Positions 24,231-36,108 of a DNA stretch of 64,000 nucleotides are shown here, one piece after another. The position numbers and the translations under genes were made by a program. How positions within the stretch are numbered: the first letter of the stretch is position 1; every line of letters begins with the position of its first letter. Source of the DNA: Ceratothoa steindachneri (lineage: Eukaryota; Arthropoda; Malacostraca; Isopoda; Cymothoidae); assembly GCA_963969495.1 (NCBI GenBank), contig OZ018324.1, forward strand, positions 45,196,609-45,260,608, given 5' to 3'. The notes beneath the pieces are model-generated. The model was not told the DNA's origin. It did not search any database and saw only the letters and a list, made by a program, of their open reading frames with translations.

Positions 24231-24510
24231 CACGTGTGCTTGGGTAAGGGAGGAAATCTTTCTTTAGCCTGTGCTGGGTGTGAACCGTTTGTTTCGCCAG
24301 CTCTACCAGGGGAGCGCCGGGGTAGATAGAACACGCAGAAGGATTCTGACTGGGTTAGGAAACGATAGTGATCGTAGGCCTGGAGATGCCAGGAATAGAT
24401 TGGCTTTTTTAACAATGAGGCATAAGACTTCCCAGGCACCATTAGGCGAGACAGGACTAAGTTGTAAGCCGGGTGAAATGAGAGACGATCCTGGCCATGA
24501 ACGGCCACAA
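24231..24510 (-). pseudogene. LINE-A fragment 2: ORF1 (gag-like) piece
   Basis: Homologous to parts of 20.54-20.78 and 53.1-53.24 kb: the plus strand shares GCTGGGTGTGAACC, CTCTACCAGGG-AGCGCC, GGTAGATAGAACACGCAG and a GATCGTAGGCCTGGAG tract. It lies immediately 5', in the sense of transcription, of the LINE-A RT, which links the three related blocks to one LINE. No zinc knuckle is visible. Confidence 0.6.
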
Positions 24511-24576
24511 TTTCGTCCTCAAGAAGAAACGCATCACTTTGCTCGAAGAAGCGGGGTGTGGCTCTCCGCCATTGAC

Positions 24577-24866
24577 ATGGGTGGTAACAACCACCACAGG
24601 GCTTTCTTCATATTTATTTTCTGCCTTTCCAAACCATTTTGATCCTCGCGTTATTCAAATGTCCCTTTCTCTTACCTTTAAAAAAACTCCTGTTTCTTGT
24701 CTCATTGCTCATTTGCCTCAAATTTCATTTTCTCTTGTACTATATTGTTATATTTTAAGGATTGCCTTCATTGTGCCACCCTTCGGTATCTTTCTTTCTG
24801 TCTTCAAAACGGTTTGAAAAGCAGAAAATAAATATGGCCAAAGCACTGTGGTGGTTGTTACTACCC
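24577..24866. mobile_element. small foldback / MITE-like inverted repeat
   Basis: Arms 24577-24645 and 24799-24866 are imperfect reverse complements. The left arm reads GGTGGTAACAACCACCACAG with TCATATTTATTTTCTGC and TCCAAACCATTTTGA. The right arm carries their complements, ending in CTGTGGTGGTTGTTACTACC. The ~150 bp centre has no coding sequence. The tip sequence is itself a small hairpin. An (AT)n tract starts 13 bp after the right arm. A TA or other target duplication could not be fixed. Confidence 0.75.
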
Positions 24867-24873
24867 GCCTTTA

Positions 24874-24878
<5 letters not shown>

Positions 24879-24918
<40 letters not shown>
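24879..24918. repeat. (AT)n microsatellite
   Basis: About 20 AT units, directly outside the right arm of the foldback element. Confidence 0.95.
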
Positions 24919-24920
<2 letters not shown>

Positions 24921-25760
24921 TAAAGATTCGTTTTAACACATTCTCCCAATCAATTTAGAAATGTTTTTTTCTTATGCAGTGTTAAGTGTACTTTTGAATA
25001 TGCCACTCGGTTTTTCCGGAAATGTATTCTTTTCCCATAATTGACCAAAGTCCATACTAGGAAACGTTTGCATTTCCACCAAAAATGAGTTTCAGATCTT
25101 AAAACTATGCATAAAACCGCATAAGAAAAACACTTTATTCAAATCTTTTTAAAAATCTAGAACCAGACCTAACCATTCCTAACCTTTTTTAGGTACGTTC
25201 AAAATGGGGGGCTTTGCCCTCAGATTTGATGCAAAAGGCGATTGCTAAATGTATAGTTTGAATCAAAGCTTTGCGAGGAAAACAGTTTATAAATAAAAGG
25301 CTAGCACTTGCTCGAATGAGAGCATTAGAAAGCAACGTGCCTTTATGCGCACTAACGGAATATTTGCACTGTGTTTTTACGCCCTTTCGAATCCTTTAGT
25401 CACGAGCTAGCATGGTCAACGCACGACAGTATACCATGTAAAAGAATCGTTCGAAATACCCGGGAATCTAAAACAAAATGCTATTGGGTGTTCGGCTACA
25501 GACGCATGCGCAGATTGCATCTAGATCTAAGCAAGCCAGAAATAAGTGAAAGAGTAGGCCAAAAGTTGAAGGAACGAGGAACAAAGTGACGCAGAAAGAT
25601 TCCAATTTCGCAAAATAACAATTTTTTTCGACAAGTGGATAAAGAGGTTAGTATTAAGTTCCGGAATTTGAAATTAACATCGGTTAGCATCATTTTTAAA
25701 ATTAAAAACGTTTATTTCTTTGAAAGTATAAAATCCTGAATGTGTTAAAACTAACTTTTA

Positions 25761-25880
<120 letters not shown>

Positions 25881-26699
25881 CACCGTTTTATCTGCGAAAC
25901 TTCTTTAATCTGATTAAACTGGTTAATATATTATTATTTTTCTTTTCAGATGACAGTATATTAATTATTTATAGCGATCAGCTATGCTGCGAACACACGA
26001 AGCAAGAAAGTGTCTGATTTTTGAAGCGCACGTATTGTGAGTCAATCTGAAGATTTTCCAAACCCTTAGGATTCCTCTTATCACAGTCAACAGAGACATT
26101 AGGCAATCAACCAGCAAACGAAAAGAATCAAAGCCATGTGGTTCAGGTTTGCCATGACCATCTGGCATGTGTATTTGCTCTGTCAACCGGATATTGAAAA
26201 AAATCGCCGTTGTAAGCAACTGATTTTGCAGAGCAACTCCCAGTTAGCAGAATTACGCTAAGGTTTATAGCCAATAACTTCACTAATATGGTAGAGTAGC
26301 TCGATGGAAAACTATTTTTTGACCAGCATATATCCATGGAATAAAATCTTAGTTAAGTGATATGGTAGAGACCCATAAGGTGTAAGCAGACTGTCATATT
26401 TTTGGGAGTATCAAGATTTACATCACTTTCTCTCAGGGGACGTGTGAGAGTCTGGAAACTGCGTTCCACTTATAACACATCTGTCACAACTTTATGCAAA
26501 GCTATCATATCACCTTTTTATCCTGTCCGTTTTGTTACACTTTATATGTTTCAGCATTTAGAAATCCATATTTTAAAGCCTTGCCCCCCACCCTTCCCTT
26601 TTATGAATAGAAAAAGGCAAATTTTCCTCTCCAGATTGATTAACCTTGTTAAATTAAACTTTTATTAATTTAACAATGTCTCCCTCACCCGCATTTGGC

Positions 26700-26746
26700 A
26701 GATATTTATAAATATAAATATATATATATATATATAAAAATACATA

Positions 26747-26810
<64 letters not shown>
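26700..26810. repeat. (AT)n microsatellite, compound
   Basis: An irregular ATTTATAAATATAAAT lead passes into a run of about 30 AT units. Confidence 0.95.
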
Positions 26811-26815
<5 letters not shown>

Positions 26816-28284
26816 AAGTGATCTTGTTTGAATTAGGAAAGTCAATATATTAAATGCCTCTTGTATGTTTTTATCAAAGATTTTAAATAAATTCACTCAA
26901 CTTTTAAAGGGAGCTTTCGGCAACTGTATGCAAACTATATTTAATTGTTTTCTTCCTAAGTGATTTCATAGTAGTATGCAGATCGCCTTTCATCTTGCCT
27001 TAGTTATCATTGGATTCTTTGATACCGATATCATCATCCGTCGATGAGTATGTTGAGATTTCTGTCTTCGAGCTCCACTAGGAGGATAGTTTGTAATGGT
27101 TCTCTATATCTCCATTTTTCATTATTCCAACATATTGTGCTCAGAGGAACACGCAAGGCTAAAGAATTTTTTTTAGAGATTTTATTCTATCTCTAGTACT
27201 CGAGTTCTCAAGTACTTAAGTATGCCGCTCAAATGCTATGATGATCCTTAAAATTAAATCCTGCCAACACTTACGCCATTCTTCCTTGTTTTCTCTCACA
27301 GACATGAGTGGGGCCGTCAATCACGCTATAAATATCCCGTTATCGATAATTTCTATTGTCCGTTACTCTCCTTATTAATTATTATCGATGAAATATCCAC
27401 ATATAAAAAGCCCAGTTTTTATAATGGAGTCGGATGAAATAGGATTTTGGATTTTGTTTAGAATTCATTCATAATTTGTTAAATTTCTATGTTTACTACG
27501 AGTCAAACAACTGAGAGAACAGTTGTGAATAAGGACTTGGAGTTTAAGCCAGAAAAAATTGCATAAATATGATTTGGGACGAAGTGAAAATAAAAATCGG
27601 TAGAAATGAGAACATGATTTTGGAATTTCAAAAAATGGAAAAATAGGAGAATAGAAAAGAAAAAAAATCTTAGATAAAATCGTTTTTACGGAATAAATTA
27701 GGGAGCTAATACAAACCGAGTACTTTGAGAGTTGCGTAAAAGAGATAGATCATGGTTTTAACCCCGGGAAATTTCTATCGAAATTCAAAGTAGTCTGGTT
27801 AGTTGTTTCTTGACTCGTTTATAACAAATGGTGCCTGAAGTTTTAGAGTATGACTTTCCAAAGATGACATTTAAAAGTAAAAAAGTTGGTAATATATTTT
27901 TCATTATTTTATATTAAATTTTATAATTAACTTTAACTGTTATTTTAAGGAGAAGAAATCCCTTACAGCTCTACATTCTATTTCCACTTTTTTGTGATAT
28001 TCTATCTATCTACTTAGTTTTATCTCCTTAGGGTAGGATGAGTAAGAGAAGATTTACTTATTTCATTCAATATTTTTGGCCTTCAACTTAGTCCTTCCTC
28101 TTTGTTTTTGGCTAAATGAGGCTAATAGACCTTCTCTCCCTGGCATTGCGCTGAGTAAGAAGGATAAAGGGTAATGTAAAAGTCCTGTTATACTCGGTAC
28201 GATGCTCTAAATAAAGACGCAATGATAACTTTAAAGAATTCAAACGTTTTTATTGTTTTAACATTTAAATATGTGTTTAAGTTG

Positions 28285-29175
28285 TATTACTAATCAATAC
28301 GACCGCCATCGGCGGCGAGTAAGCACTCCAAGCGTGACCTGAAGGCAGCGCATACGTCTCGGACAAAGTCCTTCCTCATGCTGGCGTAAACGCAGTTGAC
28401 GAAGGAGTTCAGCTCGTCTACGTTGCTGTAGTCGACCTTACAGGACTTGCTCTCGAGATGCACACACACCCTGGAATCGTAAGGATTAAGGACGGGTGAC
28501 AGCAGCGTCCAAAAATCTATCGACCAGAAACTCATGTTTGACTACAACCAATTAGGCACGGTCTTGGCCGTGTGGGCCGGGGCAATGTGCTTCTGAAAGA
28601 CGTACTCTCCCTTTCTAATGATCATTCTCACCCAGCTAAGGACTTTTGTGGGGTATCTTCTTGCCATTTAAAGCTACGACTCCGAGTATTATTAGGAGGT
28701 CAGGTACTTGGTCATGTTCTCAAAGCGGACCTCGTTGACGTTCCAGCCTAGCTTAGTAGGTTCCTTTTCTGGTTGTTGATAACCGAATCAACGGTGAGTA
28801 TTTTTTTCATCAGAAAAAAAAGAGAATCGATGGTCATGACACCTTTCTTCGTTATGAAGGCAACGACAGCGCTCACGACGTTGTTCTCGCATACCAGTCA
28901 TTCTAAGCACCTTAAGCTGTTGCCGCCCTCCTCCTTGATGACTCTGGACACTGTGACCACCGGCATGTCCTTATTCTTTGCGAGCCTAGTAATTTTGAGC
29001 TTCGCAACAATTTCAAAGGCGATATGACGGAAGGACGCCGATCCTTTAAGTCTTCTTCGTTCTTGAGCCTCTCTGCGCCTTTGTGAACGGTCTTTCGAAG
29101 GACGTTGGGCCGCTTTGCAATGTCGGCATTGTTGTGACCCATATGCAGAAGTGCAGAGATATCGATTCTTTTCAC
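28285..29175 (-). pseudogene. Tc1/mariner-type transposase, dead copy
   Basis: The N-terminal part (29175 downwards) reads IDISALLHMGHNNADIAKR and KTVHKGAERLKNEEDLKDR, a helix-turn-helix DNA-binding domain. The only near-cognate start is GTG; no ATG is seen. After a frameshift, ITRLAKNKDMPVVTVSRVIK and EEGGNSLRCLE continue the second helix-turn-helix. In the catalytic part, VFQKHIAPAHTAKT (28560-28604) stands where the family has QQDGAPAHT: the catalytic Asp is His, codon at 28587-28589. SPVLNPYDSRV (from the ORF 28290-28535) replaces SPDLNP. The end, DFVRDVCAAFRSRLE to RID, is intact. Much of the middle is out of frame or missing. No terminal inverted repeats were found. Confidence 0.85.
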
Positions 29176-29179
29176 TTTT

Positions 29180-31648
29180 TTTAAATAATCCGGTCTTATA
29201 ATAAAATCAATTACATTTTTCTGAAATTATCGGGGAATTTTTGTTAATATTCCTAATCCGAAATAAGTTTTTAATATAAAAACATATCAATTTCTAACAC
29301 AATATATAAATTAGATGTTACAAAAATTGATTAGTTTACATTGAATAGTAGACATTGAAAAGGTAAATTGATGAGGGGTAGTGATGTCTCCCTTCAGAGT
29401 CCAACAATAATCAGCCATTATCACTGCATCCCAGCGTCTCTGATATCTAGTCTCTATCTATTTCATGTTCTGATTAAAGATGATGAAAATTTGGTCAGAG
29501 AGACCGTATTTTTCTTCAATAGGGATCCATGGAGTTTGCAAGAGAAATTTACAAGGTGAGAAAGCAAGCTAAATGATTTCTTCTATAATGGGGGAATCTT
29601 AATCACTGAAGTAAGGAAGTTCTCCAAAGAAAGGTAATAAAATTCCTCACAATGAGCTATAAGACGATGTGCTGATTAAAGTTGAGGACTCTTGAGGCTG
29701 CTCCGGTTCTTTCTGATGTTCGCAAAAAAACTTCAATACCAGAGTAGTTGTAATTGGTGGAATAGTTTCTTGGCTCACTCCTAACCATGGAAATTTAAAT
29801 TTCCAGACAACTCTCTTGACTTTGGTCCAACAAAGCAGATACTCGGTGCATGTATTGTATACCAAATGTTGCACTCAACTTTCATCCTGGTAAGTTTCAT
29901 ACCAAACTAGCATTGGAAGCACATTTTTTATAACTTGTGACTGCATTCTTTTTTACTAACAATGGTGTATTCCCTCCATCTGTAGTAGAATATGTAAAGT
30001 TTATCTTTACAAGATATGCCGAATCTATTTCATTCATCTACAAAAGAAAATAAATAGTTTGTCCAAAATTGATGCAATTAAACTTTACAGAATTTTTTTA
30101 TTTAAGGAAAAAAGATTGCTTTTTGGGTTCAATAAAATGAAAATATTCATATATGTAAAAATACTAAAAAATATCATGTGATGATAAATCAAAAAGTTGA
30201 GCTGATTGAGCAAAACCATGTCATATCTGGATTTAGCACATCAAAATTGTCCTAAACAACTAAAAATCTTAAACAATACAGTTGGTGTTGGTCAGTTTAA
30301 TACTTCTATTTACCAATTATTGTGATAATAATTTAGGTTAGCTTTGTGGCAAATCCTATATTCCAACTGGCATGTGAATGTCGCCTAATCATCAATCTTG
30401 ACACCTTCTACAGCGAGAGTCGGAAGATGGAAATAAATCCACAAAGAAGGTCTTGAACCCATAGAGTAGAATTATCGCATCTTACACTTTTGTGGAACCG
30501 ACCATTTCGTGTGTCAGGGCTAAAGGCCAGAAGTGCATTAGATGAGGCGTGCGAGGGAATAAGATCAATGTGGTGTTATAGATTTTATTTCCAATTAAGA
30601 AGCAATATAAAGGCTTCTTGACCGATTATTTAGTTGTACAAATCTAAAATCTGGTGTTCTGATGTAGCATCTTGAACCATAGTGATGATAACATATGAAG
30701 GAAAAGTTTTAGACACTTGTAATTCTACCTTCTCTAGAGTGCCCCATGTATACCCTGTTGAGGCTCCTCATGTCATAAAGATTTGGAACATAGATACAAA
30801 TTTCTAAATTTGAAACCCTTTAAGAGCTCAATCTAATCTAAAATCATAGCCAGAAGATTTGAGACTGCTATATCTTTTGATTAAAAAAAATTGCTTGAAC
30901 AAATACAACGGTTGTTTTTGTCTCAGTAAGCTCGTATCTAAATTTAAAGGTAAAATATATAAAAATTATAGGCAAAACAATATTTTCAATTGATACAGGT
31001 AATCAATATTTATACTAATGTCTCTTGTTCTTCAGGACTGATTCACTTCGTTTTGGCATTAAATCTTACTTGATATTTTTCTATTTATGTTCAATATGCC
31101 CTCACAACTTCTCATAATTGACTAGATTATCTATATCAAACGTCAATTTTTTTATTACCCCCAAATTCTTTATTAGATTCAAGCCTGGCAAATTCTCGGG
31201 CCTAAGTCCCAAAAGTTCAAAGTTATTTCAAGCCAAGATCTTTATTATTGTTTTTCCTTTGTGACAATGTGCGCCATGATACTGATAATTACAACTATCA
31301 CCCCAAATTGGTCCTTAACTCTTGGAAAAAGTTAAAGATAAAGACCGTTTCAGTACCATTTTTAGTTTAGTTCACGCACTGTTCTTGGGCAAAATTGATA
31401 GTACTCTAGTTCCCTTAGATAAGCAGCAGCCACTATAGGCCAGACACTGGACTTTTAAAGCGCTCCCTTTTTCTTTTTCCAACCAAGGATCATCGAAAAG
31501 CTCTAAACAAGCAGAGAGGAGCTTAAGTCTAAACAAAAAGCGGAACATAAGACAAATCGAGACACTCGAAAAGTAAACAATTAACACTAAGTTAGTAGTC
31601 AACTTCACTAAAACATGTTACTAAGAAAATTAACTGCCTAACTATACA

Positions 31649-31651
<3 letters not shown>
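29180..31651. other. no supported gene
   Basis: No motif-bearing ORF. A B-box match (GGTTCAAGACC on the minus strand, about 30450-30460) is present without a clear A box; it is the third such match in the window. Confidence 0.45.

Positions 31652-31697
<46 letters not shown>
31652..31697. repeat. (AT)n microsatellite
   Basis: About 23 AT units. Confidence 0.95.
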
Positions 31698-31701
<4 letters not shown>

Positions 31702-33159
31702 AGCGACTCCAGGTCATCAGCGTCACTCGGGCTCATCACAGATTTCGCATAAGACACATGTATAAAAGAAGGCAAGAGAAGTAATGCACATCGCAGACTT
31801 ATATGTGCATGAATAGTTTAACAATAAGACAGAAATACAGTTTTAATATAAAAATTACTCACTTCATTTTTGTATAAAATCCAGCCGTCTTGATTTGATG
31901 CCGAACTCGTATAATATCCTATCGTGCATCTCCTTCTTCTTGTTGAAGTCGTTCAAAAGGCCTCTCTCGATGGAAATACGAGCCAGTGAAGACAGACGTT
32001 GTTAAGCCATTGTGCTTCTCAGATATGAGCGAATTCTATCCAACGATGTTTAACTTCTCTTATTAGTAACTGATATTAAAGGGATGTTTAGCACTAGCTT
32101 AATTAGTTTAATGGATTCCAGCATAGCGGAAATTAACTCCAATTTATACAGTAATTCTAAAATGGAGTTGATTGACTTGCACTTTTTGAAATCACTGTCA
32201 ATATACATATATTTTACCTGGTTCACTAGAATCTTACAGTACAAGTATAGGGAAATTTGTTTTATAGAGAGTCCATATGTACACAGCATACATTGGCCAG
32301 ATACCGATCTGACTCTCGGCTGTACTGTAACTTGACAAGAGATGCCAGTTAGTCTTTTAGACCTATCAGGCTTGTTCGTATTAGCCTGAGTTGCTGGATA
32401 ATTTTTTGTTCCTTTAACAATATTATGGAACGGAAACCTTTCATAGATTGGATTTAAATGCTTGTTTCTATAGAAATCTATGGTTTTAAGAAAACGATGA
32501 ATTTTAATTACTTTTAATTTCTACTATTACAGATAACAACTCGAGCTGTAACCTCTGAGCACAAATAAAGCGCGTGTGAACTATGTCAAGAGAACGTCCT
32601 GTACGAATGAGATTTTTTCGCACGGGGCACCTATAAGAAGACCGCCAGACGCTGAAAGAAAATATATAAGCTGTAACCAGGCTAAATAAAAGGAGGCGAG
32701 TTATGGGGTGCAATTTCTTACTAGAATTCAGTGTTGTCAAAAATTAAATCAGCTTACAAATGCACGTTTATTTGACTAAATTTATAATCGGGCTAAGCCC
32801 TAACAGCCCGAGCACCGGAGTCACCACTGATATATATATATATATATATATAAGACAAAACAGTGGAACAAAATTATAAATAGATCACAGCTAAGATATG
32901 AAATATAGGAAAAAGGGTAAATACAGACACACGAATATTAATAAAAAGCAACATTATATCTAAGCCCACACTCAATTCAGTTGATGCAAGCATTAAAAAA
33001 CACAAATTATAAATATTAATTTTAATAAAATATTAGAAAAGTAATACTTGCAAACTTAGGTATAGTAAAGGAACCGAATGATTAAAAAGTGAATAATCTT
33101 TGAAACTAAAGAAACAAACCATTACCCTTCGACCAATTTACTGCTGGGTCATTAAGGCT
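31698..33159. other. no supported gene
   Basis: Includes a short (AT)n tract at 32830-32852. ORFs 32050-32289 and 32084-32335 overlap on opposite strands and have no motif. Confidence 0.45.
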
Positions 33160-35131
33160 TCTTCGTCGTAAGCTTATTAGCCTGTCTTTAAACGTGGTCG
33201 CTGTAATTGATGAGCCACTTCCACCTGTTTCTGTCTCCTGCCATGTTGGTCTCCAGTAATTTCTCCATCATTCCCTCATTTCAGCTTATATGCAGTCTCC
33301 CAATCTAATCTTTCTAATCTTGGGTCTTCCTCTTCTCCTCCTTCCCTATACTTCCATCTCCAAAGTTTTTCTCTCGTCACTATCTCCACCCCTCCTCATT
33401 GTGTGTCCATACCATCTAAGTCTTTCTTCCTGTGTCCTCTTCGAAATCTTCGCCACCTTTGTTGTTCCTCTGATCCTTGTATTTGTGATTCTGTCCTCCC
33501 TCATCACGCCACACATCCACCGCAGCATCCTCATTTCTACTATTTCCATTGGCTTCTCCTTATTCTTCTTTAAGGTAAATGTCTCTGCTCCATACGTTAT
33601 AGCTGGTCTTACAACATTTTCCTATCACACAGAACCCCTGATAAATCCCAACAACTTTTCCATTGACCTTGGATTCTTATGGTGACTTCCTTATCCTCAT
33701 TTCCATCTGCTGATATGGTAGATCTCAAATACTTGAAGGAATCTACTCTCTTTATTTCCATACCATCTACACTAATACTTAGACCTTTGTCCTGCTCTTC
33801 TTCTGTACACTTCATATATTCTGTCTTTGTTCTACTTATCTCCATCCCTCTGTTTTCCAGTACTAATCTCCACTCCTCCAGCCTTTGCTCTACTTCTTCT
33901 TCAGACTCACTGGCTAAAACCACATCATCTGCATACATCATGTCCTAGGGTATCCCCAATCGCACGTCCTCAGTCAATACCTCAAAGACAATGTTAAAGA
34001 GGAAGGGGCTTAACGCAGAGCCCTGATGCAGCACCACCTTCAATCCGAAACTGTATGTCATGCCCATTCGACTCCTTAACCGTGTTTTGACAATTCTGTA
34101 CATTTCCTTCACCAATCATACATATTTTTATGACACTTTTCTTTCTCTCAAGCATCTCCATAGTTCCTGTCTTGGTATTCTGTCATACGCCTTCTACAGA
34201 TCTATAAAAACCATATGTAATTGATTTGGTTTCTCTCTATACTTTTCCGTCATTTGAGTCAATATAAACACTCGGGTTGTTGTTCCTCTCCGAGACATTA
34301 CGCTAAATTAACTATTGGACACCTCTACCTCAAGTCCTAATCTTTCGTCCAAAACCCTCTACCAGACTTACATTGTGTGAGATTACAGTTTAATCCCATG
34401 ATAATTTTCGCATTCTTGTACATTCTCCTTCCCTTTAAAGATAGGTACCAACAGACTCTCCCCCCTGAATTCGGCGGGATTCTCTTCCTCCTCCTCTATC
34501 ATGCACATGAGCTTCCACAACAAGTCCACATTCTGCAACCTCCAGTGCAGTCCACGCCTCCACCGTGATCTCATCTGATCCAGCTGTTTTGTTGTTTTTC
34601 ATTCTGTAAGAGCTCTAACTACTGCTGGGTCATTGAGTAAATTATTTTAAATCTCCATTGGCTTTGGTGTGAATTTGTTGTGATACTTTTTATGTATACA
34701 TATTTGTGAACTCCGAGCAAATGACTTGCTCTCTTTGTTGCAGGGAAATCATAACCCCAGTTGTTCATTTATAATTTTCCTAGAATTCAGTAAATATCTG
34801 GTTTACAAAGTTTTCCATCCTATCCTTCGACCTTTTCGCTAATCTCTCCTTCATAAGCTTCCTGGTGGATGATTCGCATGTCGCCTTTTCATAACCTAGT
34901 TTTTATATACTAAAAAGCTAGATATATTTAGAAAAATAGGGCAAAATATTTCATACATGTAAAACACTAATCTATATTGACATTTTCTATCGAATTGATC
35001 ATGTAGTCTGCAGAATTTCAGATCAGTTGACATCTACCTACTAAGACTTACCCCAATTATCTGTCAGGTAAGAATAAGAATAACTAGGAGATAGCCTATA
35101 AGATTAAAATAAATCAAATTGGGAGATGTTT
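33160..35131 (-). pseudogene. RTE-like LINE copy 1 (RT and C-terminal tail)
   Basis: Minus-strand pieces in order: 34383-34574 (LLWKLMCMIEEEEENPAEF, PIFKGKENVQECENYHGIKL); an interrupted fingers region; 33609-33941, starting MMYADDVVLASESEEEVEQR, where YADD is the catalytic box, then WRLVLENRGMEISRTKTEYM and DSFKYLRSTISADGN; and 33346-33549 (MRMLRWMCGVMREDRITNTR, QEERLRWYGHTMRRG), the C-terminal tail. A residual end continues to about 33160. The reverse-complement copy at 42258-43655 shares the sequence from 35131 to about 33745, including ~300 bp of non-coding 5' sequence. Stops and frameshifts make it non-functional. Assignment to the RTE or a related clade is by motif memory. Confidence 0.88.
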
Positions 35132-35246
35132 AAAGTCAAACAGATTCGGGTGCTTGGTTAACTTTAATCTGCAATTTTTATCAGCAAATTGATTTAAATA
35201 ATGCCAAACAATTCTAAAAGTCTGATAATTATAAAAAAACGCATCA

Positions 35247-36108
35247 TTGAAACAATATCGATTAAACAAATTCCAGATTATTATATGTCTAAGGGCTCAT
35301 TTGAACTTAAGAAAGTTATTAGAACTTATTTCGACCAAAACTTTCTTAGTAAATCGACACAAATTCACCAGTTCCCTAATTTATATATACAGTGCTTATA
35401 TGACCCACACGGTTACCACGGTCCACAAGATTTGAAGGGTGTCTTATCCATGGTAATTGCGTTATTGTAATTATAAGATGAATTTTTATTCTCACTAGAG
35501 TAAGCCTTCTATGCGATTTAAAGAAAGCTAGCACCTACTTGTCTTCCGGATGCACATTTATGGTAATAATGGCTACCGCCACTTATTTACATGATCCTGT
35601 GTTAAAACGTAGTCATCTGAAATTAAGTTAGATTCATTCAACGTTTCGATCTGCCTCTCTTCTAAATTCCTTAATAAATAGAGGTAATTCTCTGTTTAAA
35701 TTCCTCGAATAGAATTCACAAAGTTTGGCAAAACTGCCATTCATTATTTTTTAATGATATGACCTGTCAAAAGTCTACTCTTTTAAACAATATCGATTAA
35801 ACAAATTCGAGATTATTATATGTCTAAGGGCTCATTTGAATTTAACAAAGTTATTAGAACTTATTTCGACCAAATCTTTCTCAGTGAATCGAACACAAAT
35901 TCACAAAGTTTGGCAAAACTGCCATTGAAACAATATCGATAAACAAATTCCAGATTATTATATGTCTAAGGGCTCATTTGAATTTAACAAAGTTATTAGA
36001 ACTTATTTCAACCAAAACTTTTTTAGTAAATCGAACACAAATTCACAAAGTTTGGCAAAACTGCCATTCGTTATTTTTGAATGATATGACCTGTGAAAAG
36101 TCTACTCA
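35247..36108. repeat. 143 bp repeat: tandem pair plus detached copies
   Basis: A unit beginning AAACAATATCGATTAAACAA, then ATTATTATATGTCTAAGGGC and TTATTAGAACTTATTTCGAC, occurs at 35250, 35785 and 35928. The last two are in tandem (period 143). A second block, CACAAAGTTTGGCAAAACTG then AATGATATGACCTGTSAAAA, follows units 2 and 3 and also precedes unit 2 at 35715-35784. Identity between units is high, so the duplication is fairly recent. ORFs over it are by-products of the repeat. Confidence 0.9.

Noticed and set aside
33290..33685. 131-codon plus-strand ORF (also 33679-33948 and 34377-34568)
   Set aside because: These are antisense shadows of the RTE-like LINE copy 1, whose motifs lie on the minus strand.
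35247..36108. CRISPR-like array
   Set aside because: Repeat units are about 143 bp with no regular short repeat-spacer alternation, in an animal genome; these are ordinary tandem duplicates.
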